In this document: positions 25,902 to 33,106 of the stretch, in pieces
Numbering within the stretch: the stretch's first letter is position 1
Layout: every line of letters begins with the position of its first letter
Origin: Candidatus Omnitrophota bacterium
Lineage (GTDB): Bacteria; Hinthialibacterota; Hinthialibacteria; Hinthialibacterales; Hinthialibacteraceae
Length of the DNA: 64,000 nucleotides
Direction of reading: 5' to 3'
Assembly (NCBI GenBank): GCA_040755155.1
Contig: JBFMBP010000153.1
Span: 1-64,000 of the forward strand
Made by a program: the position numbers and the translations under genes
The notes under the pieces: generated by a model
What the model was told of the DNA's origin: nothing
What the model saw: only the letters and a program-made list of their open reading frames with translations
The model's database searches: none

Positions 25902-26534
25902 CTAATCGATTCGAAACCAGCTGCTTCTCAATGAGGAAATTATCTCTTCCCACGAATGAAAGATCGAATAATCGCCGTCGGAAGAATATAGATAATGAGG
26001 ATCGAATAAAACCTTCTTCACTTGAGATGGAAACTGCGCATGGCGCAGACATTCGGGAAGATCGTCGATAAACCAAGAACATCCCAACTCGGCGATGCGC
26101 TCCAGTTTTTTTTCCAACGTTAATTCGAAAAATACTTGCTCCCGCGATAATCCGATCCCGTCTTTTTCGTAAAAGCCATTCTCTTCCAGCCAAGCTTGCG
26201 CGCTTTGATGAAGATCGCAACGCGGCCCGATGACGGGATAGCGGGTTTTAAAACTGACGATGCAAGGCTTAACGCCCCAAGCGCAACAATCGCGGAAAAA
26301 ATCGGCGACTCCAGGATAGGGCTGCGCTTCCAACATGCGCAAACCGTAGACGCGCCCTTGCAATTCCGTCCAGTCGTCTTCCCTTCCCTGGCGGCGCAGG
26401 TAATCCCGTACTTCGTTTTTTGAATCAGGAACGTCTTGAGGGATCAATCCCAATTCCATAGCGGCGCGATGGAAGAGGCCGTCGTAACACACAATTGTAT
26501 TGTCGAAATCGATTCCGATGAGAATCCCAGGCAT
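25902..26534 (-). CDS. HAD-superfamily phosphatase
   Basis: The product is 210 residues. HAD motif I is GIDFDNTIV (nucleophile Asp and general acid Asp two residues later), motif II is IVSFKTRY, and motif IV is CSWFIDDLPECL. A helical cap is inserted between motifs I and II. Such enzymes hydrolyse sugar or nucleotide phosphates. Its position between the APH-like kinase and the transketolase halves suggests it removes a phosphate from an intermediate in sugar synthesis. Confidence 0.8.
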   Translation of the reverse strand: MPGILIGIDFDNTIVCYDGLFHRAAMELGLIPQDVPDSKNEVRDYLRRQGREDDWTELQGRVYGLRMLEAQPYPGVADFFRDCCAWGVKPCIVSFKTRYPVIGPRCDLHQSAQAWLEENGFYEKDGIGLSREQVFFELTLEKKLERIAELGCSWFIDDLPECLRHAQFPSQVKKVLFDPHYLYSSDGDYSIFHSWEEIISSLRSSWFRID

Positions 26535-26561
26535 AGAGTATTCTACTATTAATGAATGGAA

Positions 26562-27479
26562 TTAAAGAAGATTTTTAATTTTCTCTGCGATGCTATCCGC
26601 ATCCAAACCGTACTGTCTTCGAGCGAAATTCTGAGAGCCGGTCTCATAGAGAAAGCGGTCGGCGGAACCAAACCGCGCTAATTTCGCCGGGAAGGGCGGA
26701 CGATCGGCAAGCCATTCCGCTACGGCGGCGCCGAAGCCGCCGATCAGGCTATGTTCCTCGATCGTCGCCACGACGCGGCAATGGCTGAACACTTTTTTCA
26801 AGCATTCTTCATCCAATGGCTTCACGGTGTGAAAACTTTCCACTCTCGCCGAATATCCCGCTTGTTCCAGCTTTTCTGCCGCTTGCAAAACAACGGAGAT
26901 CATATTTCCCGTACTCAGAAGGCAAACGTCGTTTCCTGGACGCAGGCAAATCGATTTGCCGATAACGAAATCCGGCGGGGCGGCGTGAACGACGGGTTCG
27001 TTTTTCTTGCCGATGCGGATATAAATCGGTCCGTCATGCTTCAAGGCGGCGCGCACCGCCGCTTTCACTTCCACAGCATCCGCCGGACAGATCACCGTCA
27101 TCCCCGGAAGAACGCGCAGCATGGCGATGTCTTCGCAAGAATGATGCGTAGCGCCCAGGCTGGCGTAGGAAAGGCCGGAGCCGGTGCCAACGATGGTTAC
27201 GGGGACATTATGATAGCAGAGATCGACCCGGATTTGCTCCAGACACCGCGCTGTGATGAAAGGGGTAATGGTGTAGCAGATGGGACGCAATCCGCTCATG
27301 GCCATCCCCGCCGCGACGCCGATCATATTGGCTTCGGCGACGCCGCAATTGTAAAAGCGGTTGGGGCTGAAATCTTTAAACTGATTGAACAAACGGTTGC
27401 CGATATCCCCCGCTAATAACACCAGCCTGGGGTCTTCCTGCGTAAGTTCCGTTACAACAGCGGCGAAAGCGTTTCTCAT
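26562..27479 (-). CDS. Transketolase C-terminal subunit
   Basis: The product is 305 residues covering the pyrimidine-binding and C-terminal domains of a thiamine-diphosphate transketolase. Visible features are FYNCGVAEANMIGVAAGMA, which contains the Glu that activates the cofactor, CYTITPFITARCLEQIRVD, and a C-terminal EEHSLIGGFGAAVAEWL. Its ATG overlaps the stop of the N-terminal subunit gene (ATGA). Split transketolases occur as house-keeping enzymes and also as specialised enzymes in secondary sugar clusters. The location here favours the latter. Confidence 0.85.
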   Translation of the reverse strand: MRNAFAAVVTELTQEDPRLVLLAGDIGNRLFNQFKDFSPNRFYNCGVAEANMIGVAAGMAMSGLRPICYTITPFITARCLEQIRVDLCYHNVPVTIVGTGSGLSYASLGATHHSCEDIAMLRVLPGMTVICPADAVEVKAAVRAALKHDGPIYIRIGKKNEPVVHAAPPDFVIGKSICLRPGNDVCLLSTGNMISVVLQAAEKLEQAGYSARVESFHTVKPLDEECLKKVFSHCRVVATIEEHSLIGGFGAAVAEWLADRPPFPAKLARFGSADRFLYETGSQNFARRQYGLDADSIAEKIKNLL

Positions 27480-28306
27480 GATTCCACCAATCCCAACTCC
27501 CGCTTCGCCGCGAACACCTCTTCTTCCGTAGGAACGCGGTAATGCCAGTTATTGTCGTCCTCCATGAAAGAGACGCCTTTGCCTTTGACCGTCTTGGCAA
27601 TAATCGCTCTTGGCTTGCCGGAACCGTCGGGAACGGTATGGAGCAGCGCGCATAAAGCCGATAGATCGTGGCCGTCGATTTCATGAGCGTCCCATCCGAA
27701 AGCCGCCCATTTTTCCCGCAACGGCTTCAGCGCCAGCACTTCTTCGCTGCGTCCCGTCGCCTGCCATCGGTTGTAATCCACGATGACGGCGATGTTGTCC
27801 AAGCCGTGCGCAGGGGCCATCATCGCCGCTTCCCAGACGGAGCCTTCGTTGCATTCGCCGTCGCTAAGCAGCGCAAACACGCGGTACGTATGCCTCAAAA
27901 TACGGCCCGCCAGCGCCATGCCGATGCCCAACGATAAGCCATGTCCCAGCGATCCCGTCGCCGCTTCGACGCCGGGGATGCCCTTGGGACATGGATGCTC
28001 GGCGAAATGGCTGCCGTCCTGGGCGAAGGTGGTTAGTAACTCTTCGGGAAAGAAAGATTTGTATGCCAGCGCAACGTACAACGCCGGGGCGGCGTGTCCC
28101 TTGCTTAATATAAAACGATCCCGGCAAGGATCGCCGGGCGCCTGGTGATCGATGCGCAGAACGCTCCAATAACAGGCTGTCAAGATATCCACGCAGGAGA
28201 GCGAAGAGCCGAGATGCTGCGTTTTGGTCAGGTGGGAAAGTTCCACCACCCGCCCGCGAATACGCCGGGCGATCTTCTCCATCTCTTTAATGGGCGCAGG
28301 GGTCAT
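27476..28306 (-). CDS. Transketolase N-terminal subunit
   Basis: The product is 276 residues from the ATG at 28306; a TTG lies two codons earlier. The thiamine-diphosphate motif is SDGECNEGSVWEAAM ending at VDYNRWQ, with FILSKGHAAPALY and TGSLGHGLSLGIGMA as the other transketolase-specific stretches. It pairs with the downstream C-terminal subunit to move two-carbon ketol units between sugar phosphates. In this cassette it may make the carbon skeleton of the activated sugar. Confidence 0.85.
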   Translation of the reverse strand: MTPAPIKEMEKIARRIRGRVVELSHLTKTQHLGSSLSCVDILTACYWSVLRIDHQAPGDPCRDRFILSKGHAAPALYVALAYKSFFPEELLTTFAQDGSHFAEHPCPKGIPGVEAATGSLGHGLSLGIGMALAGRILRHTYRVFALLSDGECNEGSVWEAAMMAPAHGLDNIAVIVDYNRWQATGRSEEVLALKPLREKWAAFGWDAHEIDGHDLSALCALLHTVPDGSGKPRAIIAKTVKGKGVSFMEDDNNWHYRVPTEEEVFAAKRELGLVES

Positions 28307-28393
28307 ATCCAAATATTCCTATTCGCCAAGAACGATGCGCTGAGGAAAAACCCGTCTATATTGTCCTAGCAAATATTCCATTTCCATCCAGAA

Positions 28394-28735
28394 TTATTAT
28401 TTCATGTTACGAAGTCGCTGTTCTCTCGCCTAGGGGATAAGTATTTCACAACCAATTGGAACCATCATTCAAGAAAAGCGTAAAGGTTTCTTTATGTAGC
28501 GTTATTGAATCGCGAAATCACGAAAAGGCTCGAATTTCACGAAATATTTGAATCACTGATATCTCGGATTCTATTGGATATCACGGAAAATCTCTTTCGC
28601 AACGCTATTCCTTGCGCCAACCGCTTTTCCTTTTTTCGTGTTTTTCTTTTTCATTTCGTGTTTTCGTGATTCAAACGACGATGGTAAGAGATTCCTATAA
28701 TTTCCCATGGCGCATTACATGACTTATTATTTCAT
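28394..28735. mobile_element. Putative small non-autonomous insertion flanked by 12-bp direct repeat
   Basis: TTATTATTTCAT occurs at 28394-28405 and again at 28724-28735, bounding about 318 bp of non-coding DNA. The right copy includes the last codons and stop of the kinase-nucleotidyltransferase gene. The inner edges are GTTACGAAG and GCGCATTACATGAC, weak relatives of the CATGTTACGC ends found at 35318. The interior carries inverted CACGAAA/TTTCGTG tracts ending TTTTCGTGATTCAA. No gene is inside. It fills the 28307-28726 gap. Confidence 0.5.
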
Positions 28736-30244
28736 CAACGATTCAATATGGCGCGTGAAGCATAGGGAATCAATGGGTTCGCGGTTGCCCACCACGGCTA
28801 CGGCTTCGGCGCCAGCCACATTGCCCATAAACGACAATATATCCAACGGCGCCGACTGGTAAGCGCAAACCGAAGCAAGAGCGAAGAAAGCATCGCCGCC
28901 GCCAACACGGTCCACGACGCGGATGGCCAAGGCGGGCGACTCCAAATACCCCTCTTCTTTGCGGTAGCAGGTGCATCCCCGCTTGCCTTGCGTGATCGCG
29001 ATTTGATCCGCTTGCATTTTCTTGGCGATTTGTTGAACAAGGGGATAACAGCCGCTATAACGGTCGCGGCATTCCAAGCGCATCTCCTCTTCCGACAAAC
29101 AAACGAAATCGGCCTTCGCGTATTTCGAAATCGTATGGTAGCCCATATTTCCCGCATTGGCCTGGGTTAGCAAAGCGAGAAAATTCGAACGGCTGCTCAG
29201 CGCTTGCGCCGCCGGCCGGTCGATCATCCCATGTCCATAATCGGCGACGATAATCAAATTGTAGCGGCTGAGCATTTCCTCCAGGCGAGAGCATAACGTT
29301 TGGCTGTCCCGCTCGTTGAGCGGTTCGTCGTTCATCGTATACACTTCGAAAACAGGAAGTTCGAAATATGGTTCGCGATATCTGCGCTTGACGATCGTCG
29401 GCGAATTGGATTTTCGTAAAAATGTTGGATGGATGTTTTTGTTCAACCGTTGGCGAATCCAATCCTCGCGCGGCTCTTCGCTTCCCAGCATCGACAACAA
29501 TCCCACCTCGCCGCAAAAGCCCGCCAGATGGTTGGCTATGGCCGCCGCGCCGCCGACGAACTCCTCGTCGGATATGTACTTCATCGGCAAAATGGGAGCG
29601 TGGGCGGAGATATTGAGCGCATTGCAATAAAAATATTGGTCGATGATGGTTTCGCCGATCACCAACGGCTTCAATTCCTTGGCCGAATGGAGGTATTTCA
29701 AAATATCCTGCACGGAATAGGTCTCGCTCAAAGAATGCAGATATTGTTCCACGGACTCCGGAAACGGCGAGAAATGTTTGTTGATGAGGAAAGACGAACT
29801 GGATGTAATATCCTCGATATAAGCGATTTCGCCGTTGACGGCGGCGATGGCGATCTCTTCCCGCATGATCTCCGGCGTGCGTTTGTCGCGGTATTCGGCG
29901 CCTTTGGCGTAGACGTCCGGCTTCAACGCCGCGATAGTCTCTTCCGCCGTCGGCCATTCGTTGATCGCTACATAATCCGTAAAATCAAGCGCCGCCAGCG
30001 ATTCCGCGCGCAAACCTTCTGGAAATACCGGACGATGCGGCCCTTTGTTCACAAAGCGGTCAGGCGTAACGGTCGTGATGAGAACATCGCCCAACTTTTT
30101 CGCCTTGTGCAAGTACCGGATATGCCCGATATGAAGCAGATCGAAAACACCATGGCACAGGATCGCCTTTTTCCGATCCTTATGCAGATTCTCGATAATC
30201 TCCGCCAACTCGCTTATTTTTTTTATCTTATCGAAGAAACTCAT
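28727..30244 (-). CDS. Bifunctional nucleotidyltransferase-PfkB kinase with reversed HldE domain order
   Basis: The product is 505 residues. Residues about 25-160 are a cytidylyltransferase/RfaE2-like domain (CHGVFDLLHIGHIRYL, the HxGH motif; then DITSSSSFLINK). Residues about 185-500 are a PfkB/RfaE1-like kinase (EFVGGAAAIANHL, VADYGHGMI and VVDRVGGGDAFFA with the catalytic Asp). Classical HldE has the kinase first and the nucleotidyltransferase second, so this is the opposite arrangement. The expected reaction is phosphorylation of a sugar or sugar phosphate followed by ADP or CDP activation, but the substrate need not be heptose. No ribosome site is visible; a TATAAT ends five bases before the ATG. 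It is the first gene of the glycan cassette. Confidence 0.8.
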   Translation of the reverse strand: MSFFDKIKKISELAEIIENLHKDRKKAILCHGVFDLLHIGHIRYLHKAKKLGDVLITTVTPDRFVNKGPHRPVFPEGLRAESLAALDFTDYVAINEWPTAEETIAALKPDVYAKGAEYRDKRTPEIMREEIAIAAVNGEIAYIEDITSSSSFLINKHFSPFPESVEQYLHSLSETYSVQDILKYLHSAKELKPLVIGETIIDQYFYCNALNISAHAPILPMKYISDEEFVGGAAAIANHLAGFCGEVGLLSMLGSEEPREDWIRQRLNKNIHPTFLRKSNSPTIVKRRYREPYFELPVFEVYTMNDEPLNERDSQTLCSRLEEMLSRYNLIIVADYGHGMIDRPAAQALSSRSNFLALLTQANAGNMGYHTISKYAKADFVCLSEEEMRLECRDRYSGCYPLVQQIAKKMQADQIAITQGKRGCTCYRKEEGYLESPALAIRVVDRVGGGDAFFALASVCAYQSAPLDILSFMGNVAGAEAVAVVGNREPIDSLCFTRHIESLMK

Positions 30245-30249
30245 CGAAT

Positions 30250-30255
30250 ATTATA
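30250..30255 (-). promoter_or_regulatory. Possible -10 box giving a leaderless hldE-like mRNA
   Basis: TATAAT (minus strand 30255-30250) ends only five bases before the start codon at 30244, so transcription would begin at or next to the ATG. No Shine-Dalgarno sequence precedes the ATG. No convincing -35 hexamer is present, so this is tentative. Confidence 0.3.
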
Positions 30256-30474
30256 CGCAAGCGAAAACATGGTTCCGCATCGCCCCTTTTCCAAAACATA
30301 TTTCCAATCCAGGAAATTTTACGATTATATCAACATCTCGACGCCGGTTTAAGTCAACCGATGTGAAAAACCTTTGGTGAAAAATTTCTTTTCGAATAAG
30401 ATTCGAACCTTATATTCATGGTTTATTTGGCCTCCCTGAATCCACGATTTCGCCGCCGCGTTCATCGATATCGC

Positions 30475-30804
30475 CTATTCCGGCAACTGGCGCAATACTT
30501 CATTCATATTTTCCCGGTACGCTTTAAGCGCCTGGCGTCCTTTGGGGGTTATCCTAAGGAGCGTTCGGGGAATTTTGTCTACGAATTCTTTCTTGATTTC
30601 GAGATATCCCGCTTCTTCCAGCTTGCTCATGTGCGAAGACAAATTTCCCCGTGTTAGGCTGGTTTGACGCATAACGAACAAGAAATCCGCGCAATCCACG
30701 GCGTATAAAACCGCCATGATCGCAAGCCGCGCCGGTTCATGCACCAAACGATCGATTTCGGGAAGAGATTGAAAATCGCCGGAATGGGATTCCTTAGATT
30801 TCAT
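30475..30804 (-). CDS. Winged-helix transcriptional regulator (HTH_34/ArsR-MarR-like)
   Basis: The product is 109 residues. The helix-turn-helix region is RLAIMAVLYAVDCADFLFV...TSLTRGNLSSHMSKLEEAGYL, followed by a wing (KIPRTLLRITPKGRQALKAY). This matches the small winged-helix family often encoded with a membrane protein. The gene overlaps the end of the 220-residue membrane protein by 11 nt. The pair shares a promoter whose downstream region carries three overlapping TTTGC/GCAAA palindromes, a likely binding site for this regulator. The signal is unknown. Confidence 0.85.
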   Translation of the reverse strand: MKSKESHSGDFQSLPEIDRLVHEPARLAIMAVLYAVDCADFLFVMRQTSLTRGNLSSHMSKLEEAGYLEIKKEFVDKIPRTLLRITPKGRQALKAYRENMNEVLRQLPE

Positions 30805-31456
30805 GAGCGATATCCTCCGGCGGAAACGGATTCATTCGCAAAAAACGGATGAAAACGATCGCTCCCATGATGGTTGAGATTATTCCAATTAGAAAAATCT
30901 GCCTTCCAAGAATTTCATAAAAAGATAGGCTATAAAAAAAGGGAATAACGATTCCACTGATTATGCAGATTATCCCCAACGACAGCCAACGTGGAGATTG
31001 ATATTGGGACGCCAAAGTTACTGGTCCTATAGCCAACACAATTCCGTAAATAGCGGGGAAAAACCGCAGCGACCAAAAATTCCACCCTAAATTTTTCCCT
31101 AGAAACCATTGGAAAAGTGGGATAGTCGCTGCAGCAAGCAACAAAAACAAGGAAGTTACTCCCACTATTCCCGGAAGTTTTTTCGACAAGGTTATCCAGG
31201 GATGGGATTCTTCCTCCGAATTTAACGAGGCATAACCCATGCGGGGATAAATTAAACGCTTTTTGACGTACTTTATAAAAAAATAACAGAGAAACGGCAA
31301 CAAGAAAGTAGGAATGGAAATCCACTTTATCCAAACGATCATCACAACGCCCAAAATCGTCAAATACAATCCTAGAAAAATCTCTAGGAGACCGTCTTGC
31401 ATGAGCGATCTCTTGGCCCTTCGTTCAATTTCTTGAAAATCCAATTGAGAAATCAT
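30794..31456 (-). CDS. Six-helix membrane protein of a regulator-linked operon
   Basis: The product is 220 residues with six hydrophobic segments (for example EIFLGLYLTILGVVMIVWI and FLIGIISTIMGAIVFIRF) and a short basic N-terminus with EIERRAKRSLMQDG. It lacks recognisable catalytic motifs. Similar membrane proteins are encoded with small winged-helix regulators in many bacteria; their role is not known. It is first in a two-gene operon and overlaps the regulator gene by 11 nt. The start at 31456 follows a GGAGGT sequence. Confidence 0.65.
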   Translation of the reverse strand: MISQLDFQEIERRAKRSLMQDGLLEIFLGLYLTILGVVMIVWIKWISIPTFLLPFLCYFFIKYVKKRLIYPRMGYASLNSEEESHPWITLSKKLPGIVGVTSLFLLLAAATIPLFQWFLGKNLGWNFWSLRFFPAIYGIVLAIGPVTLASQYQSPRWLSLGIICIISGIVIPFFYSLSFYEILGRQIFLIGIISTIMGAIVFIRFLRMNPFPPEDIAHEI

Positions 31457-31487
31457 AGTAATTGACCTCCGTAAACGCTTGTTATTC

Positions 31488-31547
31488 GCAAATGAGTTTG
31501 CTTTGCAAACCTGTTTGCAATTCTATTATAAATAGAATCATCGTCAA
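31488..31547 (-). promoter_or_regulatory. Strong promoter with three overlapping TTTGC/GCAAA palindromes
   Basis: On the minus strand TTGACG (31547-31542), a 16-base spacer and TAGAAT (31525-31520) make a good sigma-70 promoter for the membrane-protein/regulator operon. Immediately downstream, over the expected start of transcription, lie three overlapping inverted repeats: GCAAAC-CT-GTTTGC (31505-31518), GTTTGC-TTT-GCAAAC (31496-31510) and GCAAA-TGAG-TTTGC (31488-31501). This is a typical place for an autorepressor site. Confidence 0.65.
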
Positions 31548-31582
31548 GGTTATTCATAAAAAAATTTCTAAAAAAAATATTT

Positions 31583-31621
31583 GCCGTCTTTCCTTATCGC
31601 GGAATGATAAGAAAAGACGGC
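31583..31621 (-). terminator. Second hairpin of a tandem terminator
   Basis: GCCGTCTTTCCTTATC and GATAAGAAAAGACGGC form a 16-bp stem with one mismatch and a seven-base loop. On the minus strand the stem is followed by a T-rich run (AAATATTTTTTTTAG). It lies behind the first terminator of the OmpA-like gene and also separates that gene from the regulator operon promoter. Confidence 0.6.
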
Positions 31622-31623
31622 AA

Positions 31624-31654
31624 TAAAAAACGGGCAAGCGCAATGCCTGCCCGT
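31624..31654 (-). terminator. Intrinsic terminator of the VWA/OmpA lipoprotein gene
   Basis: On the minus strand ACGGGCA and TGCCCGT form a seven-bp GC-rich stem with an 11-base loop, followed at once by TTTTTTATT. It is 37 bp downstream of the stop codon, a standard Rho-independent terminator. Confidence 0.8.
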
Positions 31655-31690
31655 CCTTCGTTCATTGATTGAAATATCTTGAACGGCGAT

Positions 31691-32776
31691 CTATTTCATA
31701 ATCGTCAATTCCACGCGGCGGTTTAACGCCCGGTTCTCGTCCGACGTATTCGGCTTGATCGGCTTAGTCTCGCCGAATCCGCGCGCCGTCATGCGGGAAG
31801 CTTCAACGCCCTTTTCGATAAAGTAGCTGCGTACGGCATCGGCTCGGCGTTCGGATAGTTTCTGATTGTATTCTTCGGTGGCGATATCGCAGGTGTGACC
31901 GTCTACATAAATCTTTATTCCCGGATTCTCCTTCAATACGTTCGCCATATCATCCAGTTCGGGGAAGAATTGAGGCCGGATTACCGACTTATCGTATTCG
32001 AAGGTAACGCCGGGAACGGTCCAGCAGCCCCGGTCGTCCACTTTTGCCCCCTTGGGCGTATCGGGACATTGATCCGCGTCGTCGCATATGTCGTCTCCGT
32101 CGCTGTCGGGAATCGATACGATGAATATCTTACGAACGAAATCCACCATAGTATACTCGTTATAGAGATCCGTCCCCATGCGATATTCTCCGCATGGGCT
32201 TAATTCGACGAGTTTATTCAGAAATTCTTTCCCTTTCCGGCTAGCTTCGGTTTGGATGGCGTGAATGCAAACTTCGCCCTGTCCCGCCTTTACTAACTCC
32301 TTCATCGCTTTCAATGCACCGGGAGCAAACGTGGGAAGTCCATCGCTGAAGAGGATGACCACCGTCTTCCCCTGCCTCCCTTGCAGAACGGAAGCAGCGC
32401 CTTTAATAGCGCCTTCCATAGGCGTAATCCCACTCAAATAAGGGATATCTTTCGCCGCTGCGGCTAGTTCGGAGCGATTGAAAGGTTTCAGGGTTCCTAC
32501 CTCCAACTTATCGCCGCCGAATACGATCAAACTCGTGGAAAAATCGCCGTCCGGGATCGCCGAAACGAACGATTCCACCAACGATCTAGCGAGGGCGATT
32601 TTTTCCTCGCTTTTCATCGAACGCGAAGAATCGACGATAATCACTGCTTGGTTAATCGCCACTTTCTCGCATTTCTCCGGTCCGACGGGACTGAGCACGA
32701 GTGGCTTTTTGTATGGAACCGATCCGCAGCCCGCCAACAAGAACGCAACGAATAAAACAGAGGCCCATTTCTTCAT
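31691..32776 (-). CDS. Outer-membrane lipoprotein: VWA domain, calcium-binding linker, OmpA C-terminus
   Basis: The product is 361 residues from the ATG preceded by AAGGAG eight bases upstream; an ATG seven codons earlier lacks a site. The lipobox is FLLAGC (Cys16 or so), giving a lipid-anchored protein. Residues about 45-225 are a von Willebrand A domain with an intact MIDAS motif (DSSRS near the start, then GITP and FSDG). A short thrombospondin type-3-like stretch follows (DSDGDDICDDADQCPDTPKG). The last 115 residues are an OmpA peptidoglycan-binding domain (YVDGHTCD..., NQKLSERRADAVRSYFIEKG, NRRVELTI). It should tether the outer membrane to the wall and display a metal-dependent adhesion domain in the periplasm or outside. 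Confidence 0.9.
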   Translation of the reverse strand: MKKWASVLFVAFLLAGCGSVPYKKPLVLSPVGPEKCEKVAINQAVIIVDSSRSMKSEEKIALARSLVESFVSAIPDGDFSTSLIVFGGDKLEVGTLKPFNRSELAAAAKDIPYLSGITPMEGAIKGAASVLQGRQGKTVVILFSDGLPTFAPGALKAMKELVKAGQGEVCIHAIQTEASRKGKEFLNKLVELSPCGEYRMGTDLYNEYTMVDFVRKIFIVSIPDSDGDDICDDADQCPDTPKGAKVDDRGCWTVPGVTFEYDKSVIRPQFFPELDDMANVLKENPGIKIYVDGHTCDIATEEYNQKLSERRADAVRSYFIEKGVEASRMTARGFGETKPIKPNTSDENRALNRRVELTIMK

Positions 32777-32806
32777 CGTGAATCTCCTTTTCTTCAAAAT
32801 ATGGAT

Positions 32807-32835
32807 TGTATATATAAAAATTACGACTAGATCAA
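32807..32835 (-). promoter_or_regulatory. Candidate promoter for the VWA/OmpA lipoprotein gene
   Basis: On the minus strand TTGATC (32835-32830) and TATACA (32812-32807) are separated by 17 bases and lie about 30 bases before the start codon. Both hexamers have two mismatches to consensus, so support is moderate. Confidence 0.45.
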
Positions 32836-32846
32836 ATTATTATCCA

Positions 32847-33001
32847 ATGAGCCTCTTGCAAAACTCCATTATTCCTCCCCCAAGCGTGGGGGAGGTTAGG
32901 AGAGGGTTGCCTTAAGCCTAATAAAATCAACCCCCCTCTAACTCCCCCCAAACTTGGGGGGAGAATTAAAGCGTAGACTTAATCCTTTTTGCATGAGCCT
33001 C
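32847..33001. repeat. CCTCCCCC-type intergenic element with terminal repeats, copy D
   Basis: The interior has CCTCCCCCAAGCGTGGGGGAGG, then a second inverted pair CCCCCCTCTAACTCCCCCC...TTGGGGGGAG, built like the 160-bp elements but with different sequence. The ends CTCTTGCAAAA and TTTTGCATGAG are inverted repeats. ATGAGCCTC occurs at both edges (32847-32855 and 32993-33001). It fills the gap between the lipoprotein and dehydratase genes. Confidence 0.6.
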
Positions 33002-33106
33002 CAATTATGATAAATCCAATTATATAGAAGTTGTATAGAAAATCAATTCTTTTACTAGTAAGATTCCTCAACCAGCTTGTATCGAAATCTCAAGACGCTT
33101 CATGAG

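Noticed and set aside
29429-30352. 307-codon open frame on the plus strand
   Set aside because: Antisense to the nucleotidyltransferase-kinase gene and Arg/Phe-rich with no family features.
30385-30420. tRNA-like T-arm (minus strand GGTTCGAATC)
   Set aside because: No acceptor stem, anticodon arm or D-arm can be built around it.
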